Notes: a model not told the origin generated them from the letters alone. 64,000 nucleotides of DNA from Microbacterium sp. YJN-G (GCF_015040615.1 NZ_CP060402.1:1178001-1242000), one strand, 5' to 3'. Shown: positions 43,437 through 52,163, counted from the stretch's first letter. Made by a program: numbers and translations.

Positions 43437-44231
43437 TCAGTCCCCGGGATGCGGGATGACCGGGATCGCCGCCAGCAGCGCCTTCGTGTAGTCCTCGGAC
43501 GGATGCCGCAGCACGGCATCCGTCGTCCCGCGCTCGACGATCCGGCCGTCCTTCATGACCGCGACCGTGTCGGCGAGGTTCTGCACCACGCCGATGTCGT
43601 GCGAGACGAGGATCAGGGTCAGGCCCTCTTCGCGGCGCAGCCGCTCGAACAGGCCGAGGATCTGGGCGCGCACGGTGACATCGAGCGCAGACAGCGGCTC
43701 GTCGCCGACGAGGATGCGGGGCCGGTGCGCGATGGCACGGGCGAGGGCGACCCGCTGACGCTGGCCGCCGGAGAACTCGTGCGGATGCCGTTCGGCCATC
43801 TCGGCCTCGAGCCCCACCTGCCGCAGCACCTCGCGCACGCGGGCGCGCCGGTCACCGGGGATATCGAGCGCCCACAGCGGCTCGGCGATGATCTGGCCGG
43901 CGGTCATGCGCGGGTCCAGCGACGCGTACGGGTCCTGGAAGACGAGGCCGGTCTGCCTGCGCAGCCAGTGCAGGCTGCGTGATCGCGCGGTGGCGTCGAC
44001 CTCGCGCCCGTCGACGATCACGCGGCCGCTCGTCGGCCGGTCCAGGCCGAGCAGCAGCCGCATCAGCGTCGATTTGCCCGAGCCGGACTCGCCGATGATC
44101 CCCACCGACTCGCCGGCCTCGATGGTCAGGTCGGTGGGATGCAGCGCGACGCTGCGGCTGCTGCGCTCGAACAGGGTGCGCTTGGGCACGGGGAAGCTGC
44201 GGCTGAGCCCTTCGGTGACGATCAGGCTCAT
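43437..44231 (-). CDS. Peptide-type ABC transporter ATP-binding protein (DppF/OppF-like)
   Basis: The 264-residue ATPase has Walker A GESGSGKSTLMRLL, the Q-loop VFQDPYASLDPRMT, the signature FSGGQRQRVALARAIAHRP, Walker B ILVGDEPLSALDVTVRAQ and the H-loop VSHDIG. The Asp before the catalytic Glu is normal. It is the last gene of a six-gene minus-strand operon and overlaps the other ATPase gene by ATGA. The C-terminal oligopeptide-transporter extension is short. It energises uptake by the two adjoining permeases. Confidence 0.9.
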   Translation of the reverse strand: MSLIVTEGLSRSFPVPKRTLFERSSRSVALHPTDLTIEAGESVGIIGESGSGKSTLMRLLLGLDRPTSGRVIVDGREVDATARSRSLHWLRRQTGLVFQDPYASLDPRMTAGQIIAEPLWALDIPGDRRARVREVLRQVGLEAEMAERHPHEFSGGQRQRVALARAIAHRPRILVGDEPLSALDVTVRAQILGLFERLRREEGLTLILVSHDIGVVQNLADTVAVMKDGRIVERGTTDAVLRHPSEDYTKALLAAIPVIPHPGD

Positions 44232-45088
44232 GACGCACCTCCGCCCTCGCCGCCGGCATCCGGCTCGCCGCCGGCATCCTGCTCGCCCCCGGAATCCGGC
44301 GCGCCGCCGGCATCCGGCCGCCACAGGGTCGCGGTGGCGTCGCGCAGCAACGCCTGCGTGATGGGGGAGGCCGGCGCACTCAGCAGCTGCGCGACCGGGG
44401 CCTGCTCGACGACGCGGCCGTGCTCGAGCACGACGGCGTGGGTCGCGACCTGCGAGAGCACGGCGAGGTCGTGGGTGATGAACACCAGCGACATGCCCTG
44501 CTCCTCGACCAGTGACAGCAGCAGCGCGAGCACCTCGGCCTGGATCGTGACGTCCAGGGCCGTGGTCGGCTCGTCGGCGATGAGCAGCTTGGGCCGGCAC
44601 GCCAGCGCCATCGCGATGGCGACCCGCTGCCGCTGTCCGCCGGAAAGCTGGTGCGGATAGCGGTCGACGATCGTCTCGGGGTCGGGCAGGCGCACCCGGG
44701 CGGCCTCGGCGATGGCCCGTCCGCGGGCCTCGCGCCGGCCGATGCCCTCGTGGATGCGCACCGACTCGGCGATCTGCCTGCCCGCGGTGCGGATCGGGTT
44801 CAGCGCCGTGCGCGGCTCCTGGAACACCATGCCGATGTCGTCGCCGCGCAGCTTCGCCAGCTCGCGGTCCGGCATCCCGATCAGCTCCACGCCGTTCCAC
44901 CGGATGCTGCCGCTCGCGGCCGCTCCCTCCGGGAGCAGTCCCAGCAGGGCGAGCGCGGTGAGCGACTTGCCCGAACCCGATTCGCCGATCAGCCCGAACC
45001 GCTGTCCGTCGGCGACGGCGAAGGAGACGCCGTCGACGACGCGACGGCCACCGATCTCGATGACGAGGTCGTTCACCTCCAGGCTCAC
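44228..45088 (-). CDS. Peptide-type ABC transporter ATP-binding protein (DppD/OppD-like)
   Basis: The 286-residue ATPase has Walker A GESGSGKSLTALALLG, Q-loop VFQEPRTALNP, signature LSGGQRQRVAIAMALACRP, Walker B LLIADEPTTALDVTIQAE and H-loop ITHDLAV. The GTG start overlaps the permease stop (GTGA). The last 29 residues are four copies of a six-residue unit of the form PDAGGE plus GGGAS, an unusual low-complexity tail where relatives usually have an iron-sulfur or substrate-interaction extension. Confidence 0.9.
   Translation of the reverse strand: MSLEVNDLVIEIGGRRVVDGVSFAVADGQRFGLIGESGSGKSLTALALLGLLPEGAAASGSIRWNGVELIGMPDRELAKLRGDDIGMVFQEPRTALNPIRTAGRQIAESVRIHEGIGRREARGRAIAEAARVRLPDPETIVDRYPHQLSGGQRQRVAIAMALACRPKLLIADEPTTALDVTIQAEVLALLLSLVEEQGMSLVFITHDLAVLSQVATHAVVLEHGRVVEQAPVAQLLSAPASPITQALLRDATATLWRPDAGGAPDSGGEQDAGGEPDAGGEGGGAS
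44246..44317 (-). repeat. Four 18-bp coding repeats in the DppD-like C-terminus
   Basis: Seventy-two bases encode four hexapeptides (PDAGGA, PDSGGE, QDAGGE, PDAGGE). The repeated GCCGGCATCC core on the plus strand points to slippage expansion. Confidence 0.8.
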
Positions 45089-45951
45089 GCGACCACCTCC
45101 GGTACGTGCACCTGCGCGGCCCGGCGCGACAGCGTCGGATCGGTCGCCTCGCGCAGCGCGTCGCCGAGCAGATTCAGCCCGAGCACCGTGAGGGTGATGG
45201 CCAGCCCCGGCCAGACGACGGTCAGGGGATGCACGCCGATGTAGCGCTGCAGATCGGCCAGCAGCGTGCCCCACGACGCCTCGGTGAGCGAGGCGCCGAA
45301 GCCGAGGTACGACAGGCCCGCCTCGGCGAGCACGGCGACCGCCATCGACCACGACAGCTGCACGATGAACACCGGGGCGACGTTGGGCAGCAGGTGCCGC
45401 ACGAGGTTCTGGCCCGTGGTCAGCCCGCTGGCCCGGCCGGCGACGACGAAGTCGCTGCGCTGCACGTGGCGCAGCTCGGGGCGGGTGACCCGGGCGATGC
45501 TCACCCCGAAGCCGATGCCGACCGAGAACACCACCACCCAGAGGGATCCGCCCCACACCGCGGAGATCATCATGGCGATCATCAGCACGGGGAACGCGAT
45601 GAGGATGTCGACGAGTACGGCGACGGTCTCGCGCATCCACCGGGCCGTCAGCGCGCCGAGCGCCGCGAGCGCGACGCCCACGAGCGTCGCGACGATGCCG
45701 GAGCCGACCGCGACGAACATCGTGGTGCGGGCACCCGCCATGATGAGGCTGAGGATGTCGCGGCCTGTGCCGTCAGTGCCGAGCAGGTGCGGCCAGCCCG
45801 GTGCACCCCAGCGCGAGCGGACATCAGAGAGCATCGGATCGAACGGCGTCCAGAACAGCGACACGAGGGCGGTCAGGGCGATCAGCAGCACGACGGCGAC
45901 ACCGAACCTGCCGGTCGCCGACGAGAGCAGCGTGCGCAGCCAGCGGGGCAT
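45085..45951 (-). CDS. ABC transporter permease (DppC/OppC-like)
   Basis: The 288-residue permease has one N-terminal helix, then the binding-protein-dependent transport domain with about five helices. The segment HLLGTDGTGRDILSLIMAGARTTMFV is the typical DppC entry motif. The ATPase-coupling EAA loop is VVAGRASGLTTGQNLVRHLLPN. It overlaps the upstream permease (TGATG) and the downstream ATPase gene (GTGA). Confidence 0.9.
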   Translation of the reverse strand: MPRWLRTLLSSATGRFGVAVVLLIALTALVSLFWTPFDPMLSDVRSRWGAPGWPHLLGTDGTGRDILSLIMAGARTTMFVAVGSGIVATLVGVALAALGALTARWMRETVAVLVDILIAFPVLMIAMMISAVWGGSLWVVVFSVGIGFGVSIARVTRPELRHVQRSDFVVAGRASGLTTGQNLVRHLLPNVAPVFIVQLSWSMAVAVLAEAGLSYLGFGASLTEASWGTLLADLQRYIGVHPLTVVWPGLAITLTVLGLNLLGDALREATDPTLSRRAAQVHVPEVVA

Positions 45952-46904
45952 CAGACGGCCTCCTCGCGCTGGCGCGGATCGACTGCGTGATGGATGAGGT
46001 CGACGATGAAGCCGATGATCAGCACGAACGCGGTCAGCACGAGCAGCTCGCTCTGCACCTTCACCAGGTCGCGGGTGCCGACGTCGGCGACGAGCATCCG
46101 CCCGATCCCCGGCAGCGTGAACAGCTGCTCGATCACGACCGAGCCGACGATGATCCCTGCCACCTGCAGTCCCAGCACCGTCACGATCGACAGTCCGACG
46201 GCGGGGATGCCGTGCCGCACGAGCGCCTGGCGGCGGGTGAGCCCCTTGGCGGCGGCCGTGCGCACGAAGTCCTGTCCTGCCGCCTGCAGGGTGGCGCTGC
46301 GCACGAAGCGCATGAGCATGGCGCCTTCGATGATGCCGATGGTCAGTGCCGGAAGCAGCAGCGACTCGACCGCCCGGTCGGGCGTCGACCAGCCCGTGCG
46401 GGGAAAACCCTGCGCGGGCAGCCAGCCCAGCCAGTGCGCGAAGACGACCACGAGCATCATGCCCGCCCAGATCACCGGCACCGCCGCCACCGCCTGGGCT
46501 CCGACGCTCATCGCGGTGCCGCCTGCGCGCCCGCGCAGCATGGCGGAGAGGATGCCGAACGGCACGGCGATCAGCAGCGCGATCGCGAGGGCCATCAGAC
46601 CCAGCGGGACGGTCACCTGCGACTTCTCGATGAGCTCATCGCTCACCGAGGCGCCGCTGAGCTGCGAGGTGCCGAGGTCGCCGCGCAGGATGCCGCCGAT
46701 CCAGTCCGCGTACTGGGTGGTCAGCGGCCGGTCCAGGCCGAGCGACTCGCGCAGGGCCTCGACGGTCTCACGGCTGGCCTGCGTGCCGGCGATCAGCTGC
46801 GCGACATCGCCGGGGAAGACGCGCAGGGTGAGGAAGATGATCACGCTCGACACGAGGAGCCCTGCGATCAGCAGGGCCCCCCGTGTGAGCGTGTACCGGA
46901 GCAC
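45951..46904 (-). CDS. ABC transporter permease (DppB/OppB-like)
   Basis: The 317-residue permease has an N-terminal helix (GALLIAGLLVSSVIIFLTLRVFPGD), a periplasmic segment with LGLDRPLTTQYADWIGGILRGDLGTS, a five-helix core and the coupling loop FVRTAAAKGLTRRQALVRHGIPA. These are standard for DppB. It begins 3 bp after the substrate-binding-protein gene and overlaps the DppC-like gene. Confidence 0.9.
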   Translation of the reverse strand: MLRYTLTRGALLIAGLLVSSVIIFLTLRVFPGDVAQLIAGTQASRETVEALRESLGLDRPLTTQYADWIGGILRGDLGTSQLSGASVSDELIEKSQVTVPLGLMALAIALLIAVPFGILSAMLRGRAGGTAMSVGAQAVAAVPVIWAGMMLVVVFAHWLGWLPAQGFPRTGWSTPDRAVESLLLPALTIGIIEGAMLMRFVRSATLQAAGQDFVRTAAAKGLTRRQALVRHGIPAVGLSIVTVLGLQVAGIIVGSVVIEQLFTLPGIGRMLVADVGTRDLVKVQSELLVLTAFVLIIGFIVDLIHHAVDPRQREEAV

Positions 46905-46907
46905 CGG

Positions 46908-48437
46908 TCAGCCGGCGGTCTTCGTGACGCCCGCGAGGTCGATGCGCGAGTTGATCGAGTCCTGCGGGAAGCCCTCCACACCCGGCACCAGCGCGGTAAG
47001 CGTCGCGCCGTTGTACAGCCAGTCCGCGGCGTGGTCCTCCGAGACGATGCGGGCGGCCTCGGCGAGCAACTCGGCGGATGCCTCGGGATCGAGCTCGGCA
47101 CGCGCCTGGGCGTAGAGCTCCTGCACCTCGGCGTCGTCGTAGCCGAAGTAGTAGTCGGGGTTCGCCCAATTGCCGAAGTCGCGCGGCTCGACGTGCAGCA
47201 CGAAGCTCAGCTCGTAGTCGTGGTTGGTGTAGACGTCCTCCAGCCAGGTCGCGAACTCCACCCGGTCGACCTCGAGGGCGACGCCCACCTTGGCGAAGTC
47301 CGAGACGAGCACCTGTGCGACGGTCGTGCCGTAGAACGAGGGGATCGTCAGGGTGAGATCGAGCTCGTCGTGACCGGCCTCCTTCAGCAGCTCCGTGGCG
47401 CGGTCGGGGTCGTAGGGAGCGACCTCGGAGAGGTCCTCGTAGCCGGGGTCGAGCTCGGGGATCGGCCCGTAGAGGGTCTGACCGGCGCCGATCGCCTCGA
47501 TGAGGGCCTCGTGGTCGATGGCCAGGCGCAGCGCCTCGCGCACCCGGACGTCGTCGAGCGGCGCCTTGGCGTTGTTGAACGCGAGCGTGGCCTTGTCGGT
47601 GGTACGCCCCGTCGTGATGGTGAACTCGCCGGTGTCCTCGAGCTGCGAGACGAGCGTGGGGTCGACGGCGGTGAGCACGTCGAGGGTGCCGTCGAGCGCG
47701 GCGTTCACACCGGCGGTGAAGTCGTCGATGTACTGCAGCGTGACCTCGGCGACGCCGGCCTTCTCGCCCCAGTACTCGTCGTACCGGTCGAAGGTGATCG
47801 CGCTGCCCTTGGTCCACCGGCTGAGCGTGAACGGACCGGTGCCGTTCTCGGCCGTCTTCAGATCGGTCGTGTCACCGGTCTTGAACACCAGGCCCGCCGG
47901 TCCGGTCAGCGAGAAGAGGAAGTTCTGGTCGGGGGCCGTCAGCGTGATGACGACGGTGGTGGCATCAGGTGCGGTGATCGCCGACACGGCGGCGAACTCG
48001 GCGTTGCCCTGCAGGGCGGCATCCGTCCTGACCGCCTCGTAAGACGACACGACGTCGGCGGAGGTGAGGGCGGTGCCGTCGTGGAAGGTGATGCCCTCGT
48101 TCAGTGTGAAGGTGTACGTCAGTCCATCCGCCGAGATCTCGTACGAGCTGGCGAGCCGCTCGACGATCTGGTTGTCCTGCGTACGGGTGACCAGTCCCTC
48201 GTAGATGTTGTCGACGAGGATCTGCTCGAGCGCGGCACCGCTGGTGCGGCGGATGTCGAGGTTCGTCGGCTCGAGCACGAGTCCGACGGTCAGGCTCGCG
48301 TCAGGGTCGACCTCGCCGGTGGCGGTGGCGGCCGGCTCGGGAGTGCTCGTGCACGCGCTGAGCACGAGGACGCCGACGGCGAGGATGCCGACAGCGGCCA
48401 GGCGGGCCGAGCGGCGAGCGGTGCGGAAGGGAGACAA
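46908..48437 (-). CDS. Family 5 extracellular substrate-binding lipoprotein
   Basis: The 509-residue lipoprotein has a short basic N-terminus, a hydrophobic stretch and the lipobox VLVLSACTS, then the two-lobed SBP family 5 domain (VDNIYEGLVTRTQDN, TADVVSSYEAV-like TSADVVSSYEAVRTD, FNNAKAPLDDVRVREALRLAIDHEAL, GPIPELDPGYED). It captures peptides, nickel or similar ligands outside the membrane. The TTG at 48437 is preferred because GAGAGGA precedes it and the signal peptide follows at the right distance; the longer frame starts with an implausible proline-rich tail. The hydrolase gene lies 34 bp upstream. Confidence 0.88.
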   Translation of the reverse strand: MSPFRTARRSARLAAVGILAVGVLVLSACTSTPEPAATATGEVDPDASLTVGLVLEPTNLDIRRTSGAALEQILVDNIYEGLVTRTQDNQIVERLASSYEISADGLTYTFTLNEGITFHDGTALTSADVVSSYEAVRTDAALQGNAEFAAVSAITAPDATTVVITLTAPDQNFLFSLTGPAGLVFKTGDTTDLKTAENGTGPFTLSRWTKGSAITFDRYDEYWGEKAGVAEVTLQYIDDFTAGVNAALDGTLDVLTAVDPTLVSQLEDTGEFTITTGRTTDKATLAFNNAKAPLDDVRVREALRLAIDHEALIEAIGAGQTLYGPIPELDPGYEDLSEVAPYDPDRATELLKEAGHDELDLTLTIPSFYGTTVAQVLVSDFAKVGVALEVDRVEFATWLEDVYTNHDYELSFVLHVEPRDFGNWANPDYYFGYDDAEVQELYAQARAELDPEASAELLAEAARIVSEDHAADWLYNGATLTALVPGVEGFPQDSINSRIDLAGVTKTAG

Positions 48438-48471
48438 GGAGTGTCCTCTCGGAGGGGCGGAGGCTCCGCGG

Positions 48472-49386
48472 TCAGCGGAGAGTTCGGGTGAGGGCGTCGG
48501 AGGCCGCGGATGCCAGGGAGGCGGGATCGGTCTCCTGCACGTTGTGTCCGGCATCGACGGTGATCACAGTGGCGGACGGGATGCGGCGGGTCAGCTCGGC
48601 GACGTCGGCATCCTGCAGGAAGCCCTTCGTGCCGCGCACGAGGGTGACGGGGGCGCTGACGGCGGCGAGTGCGGCCCAGGGGTCGGCGATGTCGCGCGCA
48701 CGGTTCGCGGCGTTGAGCGCGTCGAAGGCGTGCCCGATGATCTGCGCGAAGTGGTGCTTCCACTCCACCCGGCCGTCCTCGCGCACGCGCGTGTTGAGGA
48801 AGACGCCGCGTTCGGTGTCCTCGCGGCTGCCGCCGAATCCGAAGCTCTCGGCGCGGGCGACGGCCTCGTCACGCGATTCGAAGTCGGTCACGGTGTAGAA
48901 CTCGCGCAGCACCGACGGCGCAGCGTCGGTGTCGAGTCCGGGCACGACGTCGACGAGCACGAGCTCGCCGACCAGCTCGGGGTTCCGGGCCGCGACGACG
49001 GCGGCGGTGAGTCCGCCCAGGGAGTGGCCGACGAGCACCTGCGGCTGCGTCGTCCACTCGGTCATCGCCAGGATGACGTCGGATGCCAGGGATGCGGGGG
49101 AGTAGTCGTGATCGGCACGCCAGGAGGAGTCGCCGTGACCGGCCAGGTCGATGACCAGCGCGGGGCGTCCGAGCAGCACCACGACGGCATCCCAGGTGTG
49201 GGCGTTCAGGCCCGCGCCGTGCAGGAAGGTCACCTCGGGGGCGCCCTCGCCGAAGCGCAGGGCGCTGAGCGAGCGGCCGTCGGCCAGGGGCAGTGCGATG
49301 CGCTCGACCGCGGGAGCGGGAACGCTGAATCTGGCGGCCTGCGCGGGCAGGTAGCGGAACTCGCTGGTGTCTGTTGCCACGGCCAT
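48472..49386 (-). CDS. Alpha/beta hydrolase
   Basis: The 304-residue protein has an alpha/beta hydrolase core: oxyanion region TFLHGAGLNAHTWDAV, nucleophile elbow VGHSLGGLTAAVVAA, a cap domain in the middle, and the late Asp/His pair around TLVRGTKGFLQDAD and VDAGHNVQETDP. The acyl substrate is unknown. It heads the ABC importer operon, so it may cleave the imported compound. TAATAG lies 6 nt before the ATG, compatible with a leaderless start. Confidence 0.85.
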   Translation of the reverse strand: MAVATDTSEFRYLPAQAARFSVPAPAVERIALPLADGRSLSALRFGEGAPEVTFLHGAGLNAHTWDAVVVLLGRPALVIDLAGHGDSSWRADHDYSPASLASDVILAMTEWTTQPQVLVGHSLGGLTAAVVAARNPELVGELVLVDVVPGLDTDAAPSVLREFYTVTDFESRDEAVARAESFGFGGSREDTERGVFLNTRVREDGRVEWKHHFAQIIGHAFDALNAANRARDIADPWAALAAVSAPVTLVRGTKGFLQDADVAELTRRIPSATVITVDAGHNVQETDPASLASAASDALTRTLR

Positions 49387-49545
49387 ATTCTGCTATTACG
49401 GCGGTGTGCGCAGGAAATCTCCGGGCAGAACGACAGCCCGGAAGGTGAGTATCTGAGCAGAAGAACGACACATTTGTTCCCACGCTTCGCGATCTGCATT
49501 TGATGGCGTCCCCGTGGTATTCGTGACCTCGAATAGGCTGGAGGC

Positions 49546-50250
49546 ATGACCGTTCTCGCGATTCCCGGTGCGGCCAATGTGCGCGATGTGGGCGGCATCC
49601 CGGTCGGGTCCGCGCGTGTGCGCGAGGGGCGCCTGCTGCGATCGGGGCAGCTCGCCGCGCTCACACCGGAGGGCCGGCGACTGCTGCGGGAGCGGGTGCG
49701 GCACGTGGTGGATCTGCGCGACGATGCCGAGGTGAGAAATGAGCCGTCGGCGCTGACCGAGGTGAACACGACCCGCATTCCACTCTTCCTGGGCTCGGTC
49801 GGCTCGTTCTTCGAGCAGAACATGGATCTCGCGGGCATGTACCGCCACCTCGTCGACGAGTCGGCATCCCGGCTGGTAGATGCCGTCCGCATCATCGCCG
49901 CCGGCGAGCCGACCCTCGTGCACTGCACGGTCGGCAAGGACCGCACGGGCGTCACGATCGCGCTCGCGCTGAGCGCGGTCGGCGCGGATCGGGATGCCGT
50001 GGTCGACGACTACGCGCTGACCGCGTCGCAGCTGCCCGTCGAGCGCAATCGCGCCGTCGTGTCGTATCTGCGCGCGCACATGCCGGATGCCACCAACGCC
50101 GTGGAGCTGGCCACCAAGTCTCCGGCGCCGGTGATGGCCGGTCTACTGGCCGACATAGACCGGCGCTTCGGATCGACCGCCGACTACCTGCTCGGCGCCG
50201 GTCTGTCCGCCGCCGAGCTGGATGCGCTGCACGAGACGCTCCTCGGATAG
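49546..50250 (+). CDS. Tyrosine-protein phosphatase (PTP/DSP fold)
   Basis: The 234-residue protein has the cysteine phosphatase loop LVHCTVGKDRTGVTIAL (HC-x5-R, about residues 124-140) and the early NVRDVGGIPVGS segment typical of MptpB-like atypical phosphatases with broad tyrosine, serine or phosphoinositide activity. No secretion signal is visible. A TAGGCT box lies 6 nt before the ATG with GGAGGC between. Confidence 0.88.
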   Translation: MTVLAIPGAANVRDVGGIPVGSARVREGRLLRSGQLAALTPEGRRLLRERVRHVVDLRDDAEVRNEPSALTEVNTTRIPLFLGSVGSFFEQNMDLAGMYRHLVDESASRLVDAVRIIAAGEPTLVHCTVGKDRTGVTIALALSAVGADRDAVVDDYALTASQLPVERNRAVVSYLRAHMPDATNAVELATKSPAPVMAGLLADIDRRFGSTADYLLGAGLSAAELDALHETLLG

Positions 50251-50282
50251 CGACGGCCGGTCCGGGCGGAGACATCGCCGGG

Positions 50283-50316
50283 GAAGGTTAGGCAACCCTT
50301 CATCGGGTGTTATGAT
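50283..50316 (+). promoter_or_regulatory. IdeR/DtxR-like iron box over the promoter of the SIP gene
   Basis: GAAGGTTAGGCAACCCTTC (50283-50301) is an imperfect palindrome resembling the DtxR/IdeR consensus TTAGGTTAGCCTAACCTAA, with about 12 of 19 matches. It overlaps the -35 region TTAGGC (50288-50293); TATGAT (50311-50316) is the -10 box at 17-bp spacing. Transcription would begin at or within 3 nt of the ATG at 50326. Confidence 0.5.
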
Positions 50317-50325
50317 GAATGCATC

Positions 50326-50787
50326 ATGAGCACCGTCGACACGTCCGCAGGCACACGAGCCGCACGCCGGGCATCACGTCGACCCCAGGTGCACCACCTC
50401 ATCGCCGCCGACGAGAACTCGTTCGCCGAGCTCGAGGTCGCACTCGCCACGCTGCCGCTGTGCGCCGTCGGCCGTGTGTTCATCGAGGTGCCCGAGGCCG
50501 CCGACATCCGCACCGTCACCGCTCCGCCGCGCATGACCGTCACCTGGCTGCCGCGGCTGCGCCGCAGCGGCGCACGTCGTGCGACCGGCGAGGCACTCAC
50601 CTGCGCTGTGACGGCATGGGCCGACGAGATGCTGTGTGATGACTCGGAGTCGGCGCTGCGCACCGAGGCGACGCTTCTCGGCGGGTACGTGGGCACGGCC
50701 GACATCGTCGAGCACCTCACCGAGCGTCACGGCGTCTCGCCGGCGCTGATCCACGCTCCTGCGCGGTACGGGCTGCCGGTCTTCTGA
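50326..50787 (+). CDS. SIP (siderophore-interacting protein) domain protein
   Basis: The 153-residue protein corresponds to the C-terminal NAD(P)H-binding half of siderophore-interacting ferric reductases (VHHLIAADENSFAELEVALATLP near the N-terminus, WADEMLCDDSESALRTEATLLGGYVG). The FAD-binding half is absent, so it cannot be a complete ferric reductase; stand-alone SIP proteins like this are seen in Microbacteriaceae. The iron-box-like operator upstream supports a link with iron. It is probably leaderless. Confidence 0.78.
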   Translation: MSTVDTSAGTRAARRASRRPQVHHLIAADENSFAELEVALATLPLCAVGRVFIEVPEAADIRTVTAPPRMTVTWLPRLRRSGARRATGEALTCAVTAWADEMLCDDSESALRTEATLLGGYVGTADIVEHLTERHGVSPALIHAPARYGLPVF

Positions 50788-50831
50788 GCAGTCAGGGCTT
50801 CTGATCCGTCAGCGCTTCTGATCCGTCAGCG
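50781..50831 (+). repeat. 17-bp tandem repeat (3 copies) over the SIP-gene stop codon
   Basis: Units begin at 50781, 50798 and 50815; copies two and three are identical (CTTCTGATCCGTCAGCG) and copy one differs at three positions. The stop TGA (50785-50787) lies in the first copy and recurs in the others in different frames. A degenerate fourth copy follows. Confidence 0.9.
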
Positions 50832-50847
50832 GCTCGGCGTCTGATCC

Positions 50848-51300
50848 TCAGCCGTGCGATGCCGGGCGCGAACGGCGCACGTAGCCGCCGTCCTCGAGCC
50901 CCGCTTCGATCTCGAAGCGGTTGCGCAGCGGATCGCGACCGGCGAACAGGTACAGCACCGGCATGAGGAACCCGTAGCGCAGCCACTGCTGCTGATGCAC
51001 GGACTCGTGCCGCAGCACCGCCTCCGACGGTTCGACGTCGCCGGTCAGGTAGCAGCCGCCCACGCACACGCCGCCGCGCGCGAAGGTCCAGTTCGGCAGC
51101 CCGCGGAACACCCAGAGTCCATTGCGGCGCTCCACGGCGCCGGTGCTCCACAGCGAGCCCCACACCCAGCCGACCGTCGTGCCCCACCAGTAGCCGAGGC
51201 GGCTGATCGGGGAGCGGAGCAGGATCCGCGGGATGCGGCGGTCGAAGCGCCGGCCGCGCTCGAGGATGCGGTCGGCGTCGGCGCGCCAGCCGGCGTTCAC
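50848..51300 (-). CDS. Hypothetical protein with HExxH motif
   Basis: The 150-residue protein carries RHESVHQQQW (about residues 97-106), a possible zinc HExxH site, and NRFEIEAGLED downstream could supply a third Glu ligand. Hydrophobic stretches (YWWGTTVGWVWGSLW and GFLMPVLYLFAG) suggest membrane contact. Database relatives are often loosely labelled Fe-S oxidoreductase, but no iron-sulfur cysteine motif is present. The GTG start overlaps the stop of the arginase-family gene (GTGA), implying coupled translation. Confidence 0.6.
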   Translation of the reverse strand: MNAGWRADADRILERGRRFDRRIPRILLRSPISRLGYWWGTTVGWVWGSLWSTGAVERRNGLWVFRGLPNWTFARGGVCVGGCYLTGDVEPSEAVLRHESVHQQQWLRYGFLMPVLYLFAGRDPLRNRFEIEAGLEDGGYVRRSRPASHG

Positions 51301-52103
51301 GCCACCGCGCCGATGAGCCGCAGGATCGAGCCCATGTCCTGCACGGCATCCGCGGGGCTGCGAGGCGCGAACCCGGCGATCGTCGCTCCCGCCAGCGGCA
51401 GTTCGGCGCGGACCTGCTTGATCGCCGCGACCAGCTCGGCGGTCGAGATCCCGAACGGCGCTGCCTCCGAGACGCCCTCCAGCTCCGAGGGATCGATGAC
51501 GTCGACATCGATGTGCACCCACACACGCGACGCACCGGTGGCGCGGACGGCGGAGAGCACGGCATCCGCATCCGCCGCATCGGCGGCGGACAGGCTGGTG
51601 ACGCGAGCGAGCGGCTCCTGCTCACCGACGTCGATGCTGCGCGCGCCCAGCAGGACGATCCGCTCGGGAGGGATGCCGGGGGAGAGGGCGAGGTGCGGTT
51701 CTCCCTCGCCCATCACGGCGCGCAGCGCCATGCCCGAGAACGCACCGGAGCGCGACGAGCCGGGGTCGTGCAGGTCGGGGTGCGCGTCGCACCACAGCAC
51801 GGCCACGTCAGCGGTGTCGATCGCATCGAGGGCGAAGACGCTCACACTGCAGTCGCCGCCCACGACGACGCTGTGATCAGCCGTATGCGTGAGGTTCTCG
51901 CCGATCAGCTGGCGGACGCGCTGCAGCGAGCTGAGCCTGCGCACGCCCGTGCCGAGCGACTCTCCTGCTTCGAGCGGCACGTCGAGGATCGTGGTGTCCC
52001 TGCTCGGCAGGTCACCGGCGATCGCGGTGGCGCCGTCGACGAGCAGCATGGCGCGGGGTGCGGGCGAACCCTGCCATTGCGGGGCGATGAGGAATCGGGT
52101 CAT
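51297..52103 (-). CDS. Arginase/agmatinase/formimidoglutamase family protein
   Basis: The 268-residue ureohydrolase has the manganese-binding motifs VVVGGDCSVSVFAL, LWCDAHPDLHDP and VWVHIDVDVIDPSELEGV, with all metal ligands present, although GGDHS is GGDCS here. That His-to-Cys change is also seen in other actinobacterial members. It may act on arginine, agmatine or a guanidino acid; substrate is undetermined. The ATG at 52103 follows GGGAGAG. It overlaps the HExxH protein gene. Confidence 0.85.
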   Translation of the reverse strand: MTRFLIAPQWQGSPAPRAMLLVDGATAIAGDLPSRDTTILDVPLEAGESLGTGVRRLSSLQRVRQLIGENLTHTADHSVVVGGDCSVSVFALDAIDTADVAVLWCDAHPDLHDPGSSRSGAFSGMALRAVMGEGEPHLALSPGIPPERIVLLGARSIDVGEQEPLARVTSLSAADAADADAVLSAVRATGASRVWVHIDVDVIDPSELEGVSEAAPFGISTAELVAAIKQVRAELPLAGATIAGFAPRSPADAVQDMGSILRLIGAVA

Positions 52104-52127
52104 GGTCTCTCCCGGGCGGAGAAAAGG

Positions 52128-52157
52128 GGGTGGATGCCGGCGCACCGGCATCCACCC
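52128..52157 (-). terminator. Intrinsic terminator of pspA
   Basis: GGGTGGATGCCGG pairs perfectly with CCGGCATCCACCC around a 4-nt loop, followed on the minus strand by CCCTTTTC. It begins 6 bp after the pspA stop. Confidence 0.8.
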
Positions 52158-52163
52158 ACCGGG

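Noticed and set aside
45801..48491. 896-codon open frame opposite the ABC permease and binding-protein genes
   Set aside because: Same artefact. The minus-strand frames carry signal, lipobox and permease motifs.
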